Assembly: GCA_964620425.1 (NCBI GenBank)
Contig: CAZUGV010000007.1
Location: 68,025 to 132,024 of the forward strand
Reading direction: 5' to 3'
From: DASXUG01 sp964620425
Lineage (GTDB): Bacteria > Pseudomonadota > Gammaproteobacteria > Burkholderiales > Methylophilaceae
DNA length: 64,000 nt
The notes under the pieces were generated by a model that was not told where the DNA came from, made no database searches, and worked only from the letters and a program-made list of their open reading frames with translations. This document shows, piece by piece, positions 34,895-43,259 of the stretch (position 1 is the first letter of the stretch; the number at the start of each line of letters is the position of its first letter). The position numbers were made by a program, and so were the translations under genes.

Positions 34895-35374
34895 TTAGAA
34901 TAGCTTTGCTTGTGCGGCAGGGGGTGCAGATAATAGCGCGCCTATATCAATCTCAAAAATCCCTAGCTTGCCCGCACATGGCATAAAATCTACAGGTTGG
35001 GCATCTTCAAATAAAAATCCATAATATTCTTGATGCACGCCGCCAAAATGCGTGCGTTGTTCGCGGCTGATATGCGCTGGTAATTCATCAGGTTTGCAGC
35101 ATAAGACTAACTGCGCTACTCCAACCACCCCGCCATAATCTAGTTTTTCTAGGTCGGGGATTGGTATATCAGTGTTTGTTTTAATGTAATGGTAAAACTG
35201 CTCATACAAGCCTTTACTGGCATGAATGAGCATAGGACCGCGGTATGATGTGCCCCAAGTACGGTCATCCACCTTTAGATAACCGTTAGCAATCAGCCAT
35301 GCGTAGGGTTGCTTGAGCGAAAGTGCTTTAATGACGCCAATTGATGGCAAAGCGCGATGATTTGAGGCTACCAA
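34895..35374 (-). CDS. ASCH-domain protein
   Basis: A 159-residue cytoplasmic protein with the ASCH/PUA-like fold pattern: IKALSLKQPYAWLIANGYLK at the start, RTWGTSYRGPMLIHASKG (the basic/aromatic RNA-binding-like groove motif), YGGVVGVAQLVLC and the end GKLGIFEID. ASCH proteins are thought to bind RNA or modified nucleotides; the target here is unknown. The start is uncertain: TTG 35374 overlaps the preceding SDR gene by seven bases, and no ATG lies near, which suggests translational coupling to it. Confidence 0.75.
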   Translation of the reverse strand: MVASNHRALPSIGVIKALSLKQPYAWLIANGYLKVDDRTWGTSYRGPMLIHASKGLYEQFYHYIKTNTDIPIPDLEKLDYGGVVGVAQLVLCCKPDELPAHISREQRTHFGGVHQEYYGFLFEDAQPVDFMPCAGKLGIFEIDIGALLSAPPAAQAKLF

Positions 35375-36063
35375 GCAATCTCTTTTCCATCAAATGCAAT
35401 AAATCTACCCGCATTCTCCAAAGTAAGTTGTGCAATCACCTGACGCAGACCACTCACGCTTTGTTGGGTGTTAATTAGGCCATTTGGCCCGCCCATATCG
35501 GTTTGCACCCAGCCAGGGTGCAGCACGCCACAGGCGATGCCATAGGGTTTAAGATCTATGCTTAAGCTTTTCATCACCATGTTGACTGCGGCTTTGCTAC
35601 TGCGGTAGATATAGCTACCACCGCTGGTGTTGTCGTCCATGCTGCCCATTTTGCTGCTAAGGCTGACTATTTTTTTGTGTTTGCTACGGGCAACGTGAGC
35701 GGTAAATGCTTCTGCCATTTTAAGTGGGGCGATGCTGTTGATTTTAAATGCTTGCGCCCAAGCATCAGCATCCACTTCGCCCAAAGCGCTTTCTGGGTAA
35801 ACGCCTGCGTTGTTAATCAGCACATCAATCGCGTGAGCAGCCAATTTATCTGCAAGGGTTTCTATCTGAGAAAAATCTGCTACATCTAAAGCATAAACGG
35901 TGACTTTATCTGCAAACTCTGTAGCGAGTGCGTTTAGCGCGCTTGCGCTACTTGGCTCACGACAACACGCTAGCACTTGCCAGCCATCGGCTGCATATTG
36001 TTTTACAAATTCAAGACCAATGCCGCGATTAGCGCCAGTGATTAAAACGGTAGGCTGTGTCAT
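35368..36063 (-). CDS. Short-chain dehydrogenase/reductase
   Basis: Classical SDR of 231 residues: nucleotide-binding TGANRGIGLEF near residue 8, NNAGVYPES at about 85, and catalytic Ser/Tyr/Lys as SLSSKMGSM and YRSSKAAVN (Tyr-x3-Lys). It resembles the C-factor/sniffer-like carbonyl reductases. NADP(H) is the likely cofactor; the substrate is unknown. The downstream ASCH gene overlaps its stop. Confidence 0.9.
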   Translation of the reverse strand: MTQPTVLITGANRGIGLEFVKQYAADGWQVLACCREPSSASALNALATEFADKVTVYALDVADFSQIETLADKLAAHAIDVLINNAGVYPESALGEVDADAWAQAFKINSIAPLKMAEAFTAHVARSKHKKIVSLSSKMGSMDDNTSGGSYIYRSSKAAVNMVMKSLSIDLKPYGIACGVLHPGWVQTDMGGPNGLINTQQSVSGLRQVIAQLTLENAGRFIAFDGKEIAW

Positions 36064-36173
36064 GGACTAATTTCCAAATAAAAAGATTAGGTGCGTATCA
36101 TATAATAGGTCAGGTAAATGGAGAAGTTTAGCTGTTATAGCATGGCATTTGTCGATAAACTGAGGTTTTTATT

Positions 36174-37064
36174 TTGTGTGATAGTGTTGTGAGAGAAGCC
36201 CATCCATTTAAAGGCATTTTGTTTATTTTAGGCGCAGTGTTTTTGTTTGCAGGGAGTGATGCTTTATCAAAATACCTCACGCAGTTTTATCCTGTAGTCT
36301 TAGTGTTGTGGGTGCGTTACGTGGTGCATGTGTTGCTGATGTTGATTGCGTTACGCCCCAAATCAATACACTCTTTATTTGTCACGGCTAACCCAAAATT
36401 GCAGTTGGTGCGCGGTCTGTGTATGTCATGTACTAACCTGCTATTTATTTCAGCATTGTGTTTTATCCCATTGGCAGAGGGCACGTCAATTGTCTATCTC
36501 ACTCCACTGATTGTGACTGTGCTATCAGGGCCATTGCTGGGGGAGCGAGTGGAGCGTTTGCAATGGGTTGCGGTGGTGATTGGTTTTATTGGCGTATTGT
36601 TGATTGTGCGTCCAGGCGGGGCGTTATTTCATCCTGTTGCACTACTGGCGCTCGGCGCGGCTTGCAGTTTTAGCTTATATCAGTTGGTTACACGCAAATT
36701 AAACAAAACGGATAGTGCCAATGTATCCAACTTTATCAGTGGTTTGGTGAGCGTGGCTGTCACGAGCTTGCTTTTACCGTTTTTCTGGCAAGTGCCCACC
36801 TTACATTTCGGCTTGCTGATGGTCGCATTGGGTTTTTCTGCATTGATTAGTCATTTATGGATGACGCACGCTTACCATCATGCAAATCCTTCCACTTTGG
36901 CGCCATTTACTTATTTGCAACTGCCTTTTGCGGGTTTTATTGGGTATATGTTGTTTGATCATATTCCCGATACACTTGCTTTTGTCGGGATGTTTATTAT
37001 TGCATTAGGCGGATTGCTTGTGATATTTGGGCAGCGTAAAGCGGTTGAGCCTGTGGCGGATTAA
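36174..37064 (+). CDS. DMT-superfamily (EamA) transporter
   Basis: The 296-residue protein has ten predicted membrane helices in two EamA repeats; the first begins FILGAVFLFAGSDALSKYL and the second near VALLALGAACSFSLYQLVT. Conserved parts include PLAEGTSIVYLTPLIVTVLS and LLGERVERLQW. Such proteins export or import metabolites (amino acids, nucleosides, riboflavin); specificity cannot be told. Start is uncertain: TTG 36174, or GTG 36189; no good ribosome site is visible for either. Confidence 0.88.
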   Translation: MCDSVVREAHPFKGILFILGAVFLFAGSDALSKYLTQFYPVVLVLWVRYVVHVLLMLIALRPKSIHSLFVTANPKLQLVRGLCMSCTNLLFISALCFIPLAEGTSIVYLTPLIVTVLSGPLLGERVERLQWVAVVIGFIGVLLIVRPGGALFHPVALLALGAACSFSLYQLVTRKLNKTDSANVSNFISGLVSVAVTSLLLPFFWQVPTLHFGLLMVALGFSALISHLWMTHAYHHANPSTLAPFTYLQLPFAGFIGYMLFDHIPDTLAFVGMFIIALGGLLVIFGQRKAVEPVAD

Positions 37065-37069
37065 GGCAG

Positions 37070-37534
37070 TTAAATCCCGTTTTTGAACCCAAGCTGCCGC
37101 CAAGCTTCAAAACTCACCAGCGCCACTGTATTAGCAAGATTCATACTGCGATTATTGGGCAACATGGGGATGCGCAATAAATGCGCTTGCCCCACCGCTT
37201 CACGCACTTCATCTGGCAAGCCCGCGGTTTCTGAGCCAAACAACAGCACATCTCCCGCTTGATATGCGACTTCATGATAGTAGTTTTTGCCTTTGGTGGT
37301 CAGCGCAAATACACGCGCAGGTTTGATGGTGTCGAGAAAATCTTGATAACTTGCGTGTACTTTCATCTCGGCAATGTCGTGGTAATCCAACCCTGCGCGC
37401 ATTAAATTTTTATCGTCAAACTTAAACGCAATTTCACCGATTAAATGCAAAGTGAAACCACCATTCGCGGCGAGACGGATGACATTGCCACAGTTTTGTG
37501 GAATTTTTGGTTCGTATAGGGCGATATGTAGCAT
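37070..37534 (-). CDS. trmL: tRNA (cytidine(34)-2'-O)-methyltransferase
   Basis: SPOUT-class methyltransferase of 154 residues that methylates the ribose of the wobble base in certain leucine tRNAs. TrmL hallmarks: ALYEPKIPQNCGNVIRLAAN at the N-terminus, LMRAGLDYHD, LLFGSETAGLP and RIPMLPNNRSMNLANTVALV (the trefoil knot SAM site). It is in the minus-strand run downstream of gpsA, 31 bp away. Confidence 0.95.
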   Translation of the reverse strand: MLHIALYEPKIPQNCGNVIRLAANGGFTLHLIGEIAFKFDDKNLMRAGLDYHDIAEMKVHASYQDFLDTIKPARVFALTTKGKNYYHEVAYQAGDVLLFGSETAGLPDEVREAVGQAHLLRIPMLPNNRSMNLANTVALVSFEAWRQLGFKNGI

Positions 37535-37565
37535 GTGGAAATTGAGTATAGCTGTTTGAAATGAA

Positions 37566-38555
37566 TCAAACGCCTTCGGGCTTTTGCTCGCGGCTGAGTA
37601 AATCCATCACCGCCTCTCGAGCGGATTTCCCATGCGATAACACTTGGTCTACTTCATAAGTAATCGGCATATCCACGCCTAAATCGGCGGCACGTTTCAC
37701 CACTTCGCGCGCCGTGTGTACGCCTTCTGCGACATGCCCCAAGTTTTGCAAAATCTCCGCCAATGGCTTGCCCGTAGCGAGTTGCAAGCCGACTTCGCGG
37801 TTGCGTGAGTATTGCCCCGTGCAGGTTAAAATCAAGTCGCCTGCGCCAGCCAGCCCCATGAAAGTTTCTTTTTGTCCGCCAAGCGCTAAACCAAAACGCG
37901 TCATTTCCGCTAAACCGCGTGTGATTAAGGCGGCACGTGCGTTGTTGCCAAATGCCATACCATCTGAAATACCTGCGGCAATCGCCATCACATTTTTTAA
38001 TGCGCCACCAACGGCTACGCCAGCAACATCTTGGCTGGTATAAACACGGAAGTTACCACCATGCATGGCAGCGCCTGCCTCTGTGGCAAAATCTGCATTG
38101 TTAGCCGCTAATGTCACCGCAGTCGGCAAGCCGCGCACTAACTCAGCCGCAAAACTTGGACCAGAAAGCGCACCCCAAGCTTGTTCAGCACCTAGCTCTT
38201 CAAGCGCAACTTCGTGCGGTAGTTTTGCGGTGGCAGGTTCTAAGCCTTTGTTTGCCCAAATCACAGGCAAGTGTACGCCAAGTTGTTTGATGTCTTGCAG
38301 AATCGCGCGAAAGCCAGCGGTTGGGACGACAGACAAAATAAAATCCGCACCATCAAGCGCAATACTTAAATCGGATTCAACACTCAGATTGTCATTAAAT
38401 TTGAAATCGCCCAAATAACGCGGATTGGCGCGAACATTGCGCATGCCAGAAACATGCGCTGAGCTACGCGCCCAAAGGCTCACTTGGTGGCGTTGACTGA
38501 TTTGCATGGCGAGGGCTGTACCCCAAGCGCCTGCGCCTAACACGGCAATTTTCAT
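37566..38555 (-). CDS. gpsA: Glycerol-3-phosphate dehydrogenase [NAD(P)+]
   Basis: GpsA reduces dihydroxyacetone phosphate to sn-glycerol-3-phosphate for phospholipid synthesis. The 329-residue protein has the Rossmann motif VLGAGAWGTALAMQ at residues 4-17, LSVVPTAGFR, WANKGLEP, LSGPSFAAELVRGLPTA, the active-site lysine in GGALKNVMAIAAGI and NARAALITRGLAEM. It lies between the SH3 protein/secB and trmL on the minus strand; gpsA near secB and grxC is a common proteobacterial arrangement. Confidence 0.97.
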   Translation of the reverse strand: MKIAVLGAGAWGTALAMQISQRHQVSLWARSSAHVSGMRNVRANPRYLGDFKFNDNLSVESDLSIALDGADFILSVVPTAGFRAILQDIKQLGVHLPVIWANKGLEPATAKLPHEVALEELGAEQAWGALSGPSFAAELVRGLPTAVTLAANNADFATEAGAAMHGGNFRVYTSQDVAGVAVGGALKNVMAIAAGISDGMAFGNNARAALITRGLAEMTRFGLALGGQKETFMGLAGAGDLILTCTGQYSRNREVGLQLATGKPLAEILQNLGHVAEGVHTAREVVKRAADLGVDMPITYEVDQVLSHGKSAREAVMDLLSREQKPEGV

Positions 38556-38637
38556 AGGTGTTTTTACTTATAATTTATTTGAAATTCGAGAACTCAAGGC
38601 TAACATTTGCAGCGCAAATGCCTAGCTAACTCAATAC

Positions 38638-39096
38638 CTAGCTACCCCAGGTTGAGCTGGCTAAAACATAACCAGTCAGCCCATCTCGATGTTTTACTTT
38701 GACCCAGCCATTTTTGCTTGGCTCTAATAACTCTAACACGACATCTTTATCTAGTCTTGCGATGAGTATAGAAGCGACATCGGCAGATTTACGCAGCTCA
38801 GTTTGTGCCTGCGTAATCAACACTGTGCGTTTTGCAGCGCTTAATTGCTTAACTTCCACCCAGCTCAAACCGCCTTGGTTATCTCGCACTTTAACCCAAT
38901 CACCAAGGTTAACAATCACTTCGACAGGGTAACCCTGACCAAGTAAATAGAGCTTTTTACCCTGCGGAGAGGGCGCGTCATATAAAACAGCTTTGGGAGC
39001 AGAAACCGAGCGATACTCAAGCGCCACCACCAGATTTGGCAGCAGCGCAAGCAGTGTGGCAATTAAAACAAACTTAGTGCGTGGTTGGTGCCGCAT
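38638..39096 (-). CDS. Exported protein with two SH3-like domains
   Basis: Start set at ATG 39096, which yields a signal peptide (MRHQPRTKFVLIATLLALLP, cleavage near VVALEY); the frame is open 12 codons further. The 152-residue product contains two bacterial SH3 repeats, residues about 22-80 (APKAVLYDAPSPQGKKLYLL, GDWVKVRDNQGGLSWV) and 88-150 (ELRKSADVASILIARLDK, NGWVKVKHRDGLTGYV). Such proteins often bind peptidoglycan in the periplasm. The start overlaps the secB 3' end by 23 bases in another frame. Confidence 0.82.
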   Translation of the reverse strand: MRHQPRTKFVLIATLLALLPNLVVALEYRSVSAPKAVLYDAPSPQGKKLYLLGQGYPVEVIVNLGDWVKVRDNQGGLSWVEVKQLSAAKRTVLITQAQTELRKSADVASILIARLDKDVVLELLEPSKNGWVKVKHRDGLTGYVLASSTWGS

Positions 39097-39547
39097 TCTG
39101 TGCTTGTTTTTGCTGATGGTACAGCGCTTCAAAGTTCACTGGGCTTAACAACACAGGTGGGAAACCAGCGCGCGTGACAATATCAGAAACCGCTTCACGC
39201 AAGTATGGGAACAAAATGTTTGGGCAAGCGATGCTCATAATAATTTCCAAGCCATCTTCAGGCACGTTTTGTACTTGAAAAATACCAGCTTGCGCAACTT
39301 CAACCAAAAACACTGTTTTGTCTTCGATTTTTGAAGTCACAGTCACAGTCGTTACCACTTCATAAAAGCCTTCATCCAGCTTGCTAGCATTGTTGCTTAA
39401 CTCAATGCCCACTTGAGGCGTTTCACGGTTCATAAAGATTTGTGGCGCATTGGGGATCTCCAATGACATATCTTTTACGTACAGTTTTTCAATTGAAAAA
39501 CTTGGTTGAGGGGCTTGCTGTTCTGCTGCTACATTTTCTTCTGCCAT
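39074..39547 (-). CDS. secB: Protein-export chaperone SecB
   Basis: SecB (157 residues, forms a tetramer) keeps preproteins unfolded and hands them to SecA. Typical features: FSIEKLYVKDMSLEIPNAP near the N-terminus, acidic SecA-binding surface, FLVEVAQAGIFQV, and NILFPYLREAVSDIVTRAGFPPVLLSPVNFEALY at the end (given as the most conserved region). Its gene is 192 bp from grxC, with an A-rich gap containing short AACTAGTTAAATAAA-like repeats. Confidence 0.96.
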   Translation of the reverse strand: MAEENVAAEQQAPQPSFSIEKLYVKDMSLEIPNAPQIFMNRETPQVGIELSNNASKLDEGFYEVVTTVTVTSKIEDKTVFLVEVAQAGIFQVQNVPEDGLEIIMSIACPNILFPYLREAVSDIVTRAGFPPVLLSPVNFEALYHQQKQAQNAAPTTH

Positions 39548-39739
39548 GACATTTCCTAATTTTGTTAGCCAAGCTAACGGTTAAATAAACACTAGTTAAA
39601 TAAAAAACTAGTAAAAAACAACTGGTTAAACAAACAACAACTTTAATAAAAACAGCATTCTAACTTAAAGCTGATATGCGACTCAAATAATCCCATATTT
39701 TTATGACAATAGGTTTAAACCGCTATCATGCATTGCGAA

Positions 39740-39997
39740 TTATGCGGCTAATAAAGCGTCCAGCTCGCCCGCTAAATCCATAGCGCGTAAATCATCAAAG
39801 CCACCTACATGGGTATTGCCTATGTAAATTTGCGGCACAGTGCGGCGACCAGTTTTTTCCATCATTTCCACGCGTAATTCGGGGGATAAATCGACACGAA
39901 TTTTTTCGATTTCTTTTACGCCTTTGCTGTTTAGTAAGCGTTCTGCATTCACACAATATGGACACACAGCGGTTGAGTACATGGTAACTTTTGCCAT
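39740..39997 (-). CDS. grxC: Glutaredoxin 3
   Basis: Glutaredoxin of 85 residues; it reduces disulfides and glutathione-mixed disulfides with glutathione. The redox motif CPYC is at residues 12-15 (TAVCPYCVNAERLL), followed by the cis-proline region RRTVPQIYIGNTHVGGFDDL, which binds glutathione. It lies between the rhodanese gene and secB, all on the minus strand. Confidence 0.95.
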   Translation of the reverse strand: MAKVTMYSTAVCPYCVNAERLLNSKGVKEIEKIRVDLSPELRVEMMEKTGRRTVPQIYIGNTHVGGFDDLRAMDLAGELDALLAA

Positions 39998-40041
39998 TTT
40001 AATCTCTAAGTATTTGATTTTTCTATTGGTCTGGTGGGTTG

Positions 40042-40467
40042 TTAACTGTTTTTAATCACAGGTAGTTTAGCTTCCACCCAAGCGTTAATGCCGCCCTCAA
40101 GGTTGTGTACAGCGCTAAATTCGTTTTTAATCAGTAACGCGCATGCCTTGGCAGAACGCACTCCGCCTTGGCAATTCACCAAAATCGGCTTGTCTTTGAA
40201 TTTTTGCAATTCTTTTAGTCTGTTTTCCAATTGCGTTAAGGGGATATTTTTAGCATCCGTAATATGTCCTGTCGCAAATTCGGTATCTTCGCGCACATCA
40301 AGCACCGTTGCGTTGTTACGGTTAATCAACATCACCGCTTGGTTGGGGTTAACGTTATTTGCGCCACCACCGCCTTTTCTGACCAAAGGCAAAATCAACA
40401 TAACACCAGAGCCGATAATCAGGCCAATGAGTATGATATTGTCAGTAATAAATTTCAAAATAAACAA
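40042..40467 (-). CDS. Membrane-anchored rhodanese-like protein
   Basis: The 141-residue protein has an N-terminal membrane helix (FITDNIILIGLIIGSGVMLI) and a single rhodanese domain (residues 40-138). LDVREDTEFATGHI is the CH2A-type motif and the active-site loop is VNCQGGVRSAKA with the catalytic Cys. It probably transfers or carries sulfane sulfur at the membrane; the acceptor is unknown. Upstream of grxC and secB in the same orientation, 44 bp from grxC, which supports a redox/sulfur context. Confidence 0.9.
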   Translation of the reverse strand: MFILKFITDNIILIGLIIGSGVMLILPLVRKGGGGANNVNPNQAVMLINRNNATVLDVREDTEFATGHITDAKNIPLTQLENRLKELQKFKDKPILVNCQGGVRSAKACALLIKNEFSAVHNLEGGINAWVEAKLPVIKNS

Positions 40468-40563
40468 CCTTTAAATAGTGAATCAAAATAGTGTGCAGAA
40501 TTGTACCCAATTTATGGGGGCGAGCATGGTTAATTCAATAGGACTACAATTAATTTTCTAACA

Positions 40564-41211
40564 TTATTGGCTAAAATATGCCCTCATATTCTCAATATTG
40601 GCAAAATTTAACCACTCGGGTTTGGCTTGCGCGATGTTTTCATCAAAATAACCCCAGTTCACTAACACAAACGCTAAACCATTTTGCTCTGCCGCTATGC
40701 CATCTTCATAACGGTCACCAATATATAAAGCCTCTGCGGGCGCAATATTTAAGTCAGACAAAATCTGCCCTAACATTTGCCCCTTATTAGCCAACGGCGG
40801 GGTGTAATAATCTAAGGCAAACACGCCAGCAAAATATTGCGTCCAATTGAGATGCTGCATAATTTTTACCGCAGGCACATAGCGTTTGCTAGTCGCAATA
40901 TACAACTTAAAACCAGCGGCTTGCTGTGCTCTTAAAAAAGCCTCCACCCCTTCATAAACTAGTGTTTGCTTATGTCCTTCAGTGTCGTAATGTGATTTAA
41001 ACCGTTGCGCTAAATCGCTTAATACCTCTGCATCATCCACCCCTGAGAGTTTAGCCAATGTCTGCATCAACGGTGGGCCAATCACATCGGGCGTTAACGG
41101 CAGTTGTGGGGTAATGCCTTTGCTTACAAAAGCGTGAGCAAAGCTCGCTAAAATGCTGGGTGCGGAATCTATGAGCGTGCCGTCTAAATCGAAAATTAGA
41201 TGTTTTTTCAT
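40564..41211 (-). CDS. HAD-superfamily hydrolase (Gph-like phosphatase)
   Basis: A 215-residue HAD hydrolase: motif I FDLDGTLIDSAPSI with the nucleophilic Asp, motif II ATSKRYVP, motif III lysine region ANKGQMLG and motif IV YIGDRYEDGIAAEQNG. The helical cap after motif I is the small type of phosphoglycolate/phosphonatase relatives. It may act as phosphoglycolate or 5'-nucleotide phosphatase. It stands alone; a 307-bp gap to the PEP-CTERM gene follows in the divergent direction. Confidence 0.88.
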   Translation of the reverse strand: MKKHLIFDLDGTLIDSAPSILASFAHAFVSKGITPQLPLTPDVIGPPLMQTLAKLSGVDDAEVLSDLAQRFKSHYDTEGHKQTLVYEGVEAFLRAQQAAGFKLYIATSKRYVPAVKIMQHLNWTQYFAGVFALDYYTPPLANKGQMLGQILSDLNIAPAEALYIGDRYEDGIAAEQNGLAFVLVNWGYFDENIAQAKPEWLNFANIENMRAYFSQ

Positions 41212-41368
41212 TTGGTTTTGTCTTGATATTTTGTGTGGTCGTTTTTGTAAAGTGACGCAAATTTAGATTTGCCCACCATTGATAGTATGAATTGTGACTG
41301 AGTGGTGTGCAAGATAAAGCGTTTTGCTCACATGCTCTAAAGTTTCCCCACTTTATTCCGTAATCATA

Positions 41369-41387
41369 GATAGCAAAGGGACTATCC
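41369..41387. promoter_or_regulatory. GGGACTAT operator-like site upstream of PEP-CTERM gene
   Basis: GATAGCAAAGGGACTATCC has inverted ends (GGATAG in reverse) and a GGACTAT half-site ending 133 bases before the ATG at 41519. A perfect version lies 137 bases upstream of the paralogous gene (56781-56800). The rest of the 41212-41518 gap shows no ORF. Confidence 0.4.
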
Positions 41388-41518
41388 ATCGTCAAACACA
41401 TTTTGCGGGGCATGTTTAACCCAGAAGATGAGCTGGCAAATTTATAAAAGTTAAATTTATAAATTGATGTATTTCGCTCATGTATTTAACTGCTACTCTA
41501 ACTTTAGGAAACTTGAAA

Positions 41519-42127
41519 ATGAACTTAATACAAAAATCAATCATCGCTTCTTTAATCGCTTTAGGTGTGAATACGAGTGCTTCTGCTGCTACATATAATG
41601 TGAGCAACAGTATTTTGATGGGCGCTTATGATGTGAATGTGGATGGAACGTTTTACGATGTAGTATTTAGAGATGGTACATTGGGAAGTGCCTATAATGG
41701 CACATTTACTACATTAGCTTCTGCAAGTGCTGCATCACAAGCATTGTTAGATCAGGTTTTTAACAAAGGTGATATCTATGACACCAACCAAGCAAGGACT
41801 AATGGCTGCGGTGTTGGAGGCCCCTGTTTCATTAGTACAGGCTACTTAAACTCTTTTGGAAATGCATCACTCAGTTACATTACAAATGTTGCTGGAACTG
41901 GTACTGACACAAAGAGTTCGGGGACATTTTTTTCTGCATCATTTGACACCGCTAGAACTACTGCTGAAACCCTTGCTTTTTGGACTAAAAAAGCTACTTC
42001 ACCAGCGGCCACCGCTGTGCCAGAGCCAGAAGTTTATGCCATGATGTTGGCTGGCTTAGGTTTAATTGGCTTTGCAGCGCACAATAAAAAGAAGAGCCGT
42101 AATCGTAAGGTTTTATCGCAAGGCTAA
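41519..42127 (+). CDS. PEP-CTERM sorting-domain protein (copy 1)
   Basis: Start chosen at ATG 41519 with TTTAGGAA upstream, which gives a signal peptide ending ASAATYN. The 202-residue protein ends with the exosortase sorting signal: AVPEPEVYAMMLAGLGLIGF, a hydrophobic helix, and a basic tail (HNKKKSRNRK). The PEP box is cleaved by an exosortase (EpsH/XrtA) in bacteria that make extracellular polysaccharide; none is in this window. The ectodomain is paralogous to the product of 56078-56644 along its whole length, including two conserved cysteines (NGCGVGGPCFI). Function of the mature protein is unknown. Confidence 0.9.
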   Translation: MNLIQKSIIASLIALGVNTSASAATYNVSNSILMGAYDVNVDGTFYDVVFRDGTLGSAYNGTFTTLASASAASQALLDQVFNKGDIYDTNQARTNGCGVGGPCFISTGYLNSFGNASLSYITNVAGTGTDTKSSGTFFSASFDTARTTAETLAFWTKKATSPAATAVPEPEVYAMMLAGLGLIGFAAHNKKKSRNRKVLSQG

Positions 42128-42162
42128 GACTAATTGCTAGTCGATGGATTGAATAAAAAAGG

Positions 42163-42186
42163 CGGGGGCGGTTGCTCCCGTTTTTT
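42163..42186 (+). terminator. Intrinsic terminator after PEP-CTERM gene
   Basis: Stem CGGGGGC (42163-42169) with GCTCCCG (42174-42180), loop GGTT, one wobble, then TTTTTT. It starts 36 bases after the stop. Confidence 0.85.
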
Positions 42187-42219
42187 ATTTCATTGTTACA
42201 ATCGCTCTACTTTTCAAGT

Positions 42220-42470
42220 AAGTAGGCTGGCATGACGGTTTCTATTTCGCCTGTAGGCGAGTTACTTTTTCTTGCTTAGCCAAGCAAAAGTAACCAAAAA
42301 GAAGGCTACCCCCTACCATGGCCTACGGCTTCCCTGCGCTACTCAACAAGCCAAGCGGCTGCGGAACTCGGGCTTTGCCCTCAGACAGTCCTCGCCGAAA
42401 TCCCTTGGCTTGTTTGCGTTGCTCGGCATGGCAGCAGGGGATAGTCGCTGAAGTTGGAAGCTCTTCTGGA
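42220..42470. repeat. Dispersed noncoding repeat with hairpin
   Basis: The stretch has the look of a widespread intergenic repeat of proteobacteria: CGCCTGTAGGCGAGTTAC, then AGCAAAAGTAACCAAAAAGA, followed by a G/C-rich part (CCTACGGCTTCCCTGCGCTA). The inverted pair GTTACTTTTTCTTGCTT / AAGCAAAAGTAAC at 42261-42294 would form a bulged hairpin. Short open frames across it show no protein-like character. It occupies the gap 42187-42648 with nothing else recognised. Confidence 0.5.
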
Positions 42471-42648
42471 AATAAAAAATAAAGAGCTTGGTTTAATTTT
42501 TCCAAATAAAAAATACTCACTTTCATATTTCATCATAAGTCCCTTCCTGTCGCGCTGAGCAGCACAGTGTAAGTGGGAGGTTTCGGCAATCGCCTGTTTG
42601 AGCTCCGCGGTGGCTGGTGTTTTGTGCAAGCCGCTAGGGCGAGTTTTT

Positions 42649-42720
42649 GTAGGGTGGGTAACTTGTTTACCCACGCTGTGGAATGAGTCTTTACGCGTGG
42701 GTAGAGTCTGCCCACCCTAC
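42649..42720. repeat. 72-bp inverted repeat (GTAGGGTGGG type)
   Basis: Outer arms GTAGGGTGGG (42649-42658) and CCCACCCTAC (42711-42720) pair perfectly; inner arms TACCCACGC and GCGTGGGTA pair again, leaving a loop around GTGGAATGAGTC. This GTAGGGTGGG/CCCACGC layout is a known style of dispersed palindrome found in many bacterial genomes. It ends 18 bp before the stop of the next gene and could end its transcription. Confidence 0.75.
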
Positions 42721-42738
42721 TTGGCTTTTTTAATGCAT

Positions 42739-43218
42739 TCACTCACTGTACACAACCTTTTCTTTAGCTACAGATGAAATTAGTTGAATCATTGCGGTTG
42801 AAACGTCTTCCAACAAATCAAACTCTTCAAATACATTTTCTAGATCTTTTGGAGGCGCAAATTTTTTTGAACGGATTTCAACTAAATCTTTCGCTGCTTT
42901 GTAGGTTTCGGGAAAACTTTCTTTGTTCTTCTCAAGAAAAGCTAGACCTGCTAATGCGATACCGATTCTTTCACCCTTGGATCGAAATTTTAAATCATTA
43001 ACTTTTGGCCAGGTTGAAATTAGTGCAGACGCCTCACGTTGAGCTGAAATTATTCTGTGATTTTCTAAAAACTGGAAAGTCGCAAATGCCGTGAGTAATA
43101 CTATAGCTATTGGATAAACCTTTTCTTTCCAGCTTCCATTTCTATGTTTTATAACCCAATCAATAACAGCAATTAAAGATGCTAATGCACTAATGAAACC
43201 TAAAACATACTCACCCAT
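42739..43218 (-). CDS. Hypothetical membrane protein (accessory)
   Basis: A 159-residue protein I do not recognise. Two hydrophobic segments at residues 5-22 (VLGFISALASLIAVIDWV) and 35-52 (VYPIAIVLLTAFATFQFL) are followed by a soluble, Lys/Glu-rich helical part of about 100 residues. The gene is AT-rich compared with its neighbours. It lies 41 bp downstream of the zinc-ribbon membrane protein gene on the same strand, so they are likely co-transcribed from the palindromic promoter at 43831-43876. Confidence 0.65.
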   Translation of the reverse strand: MGEYVLGFISALASLIAVIDWVIKHRNGSWKEKVYPIAIVLLTAFATFQFLENHRIISAQREASALISTWPKVNDLKFRSKGERIGIALAGLAFLEKNKESFPETYKAAKDLVEIRSKKFAPPKDLENVFEEFDLLEDVSTAMIQLISSVAKEKVVYSE

Positions 43219-43259
43219 ATAATTCCCTTACAGGCATTGCATAAAGCTTGAATGATGGT

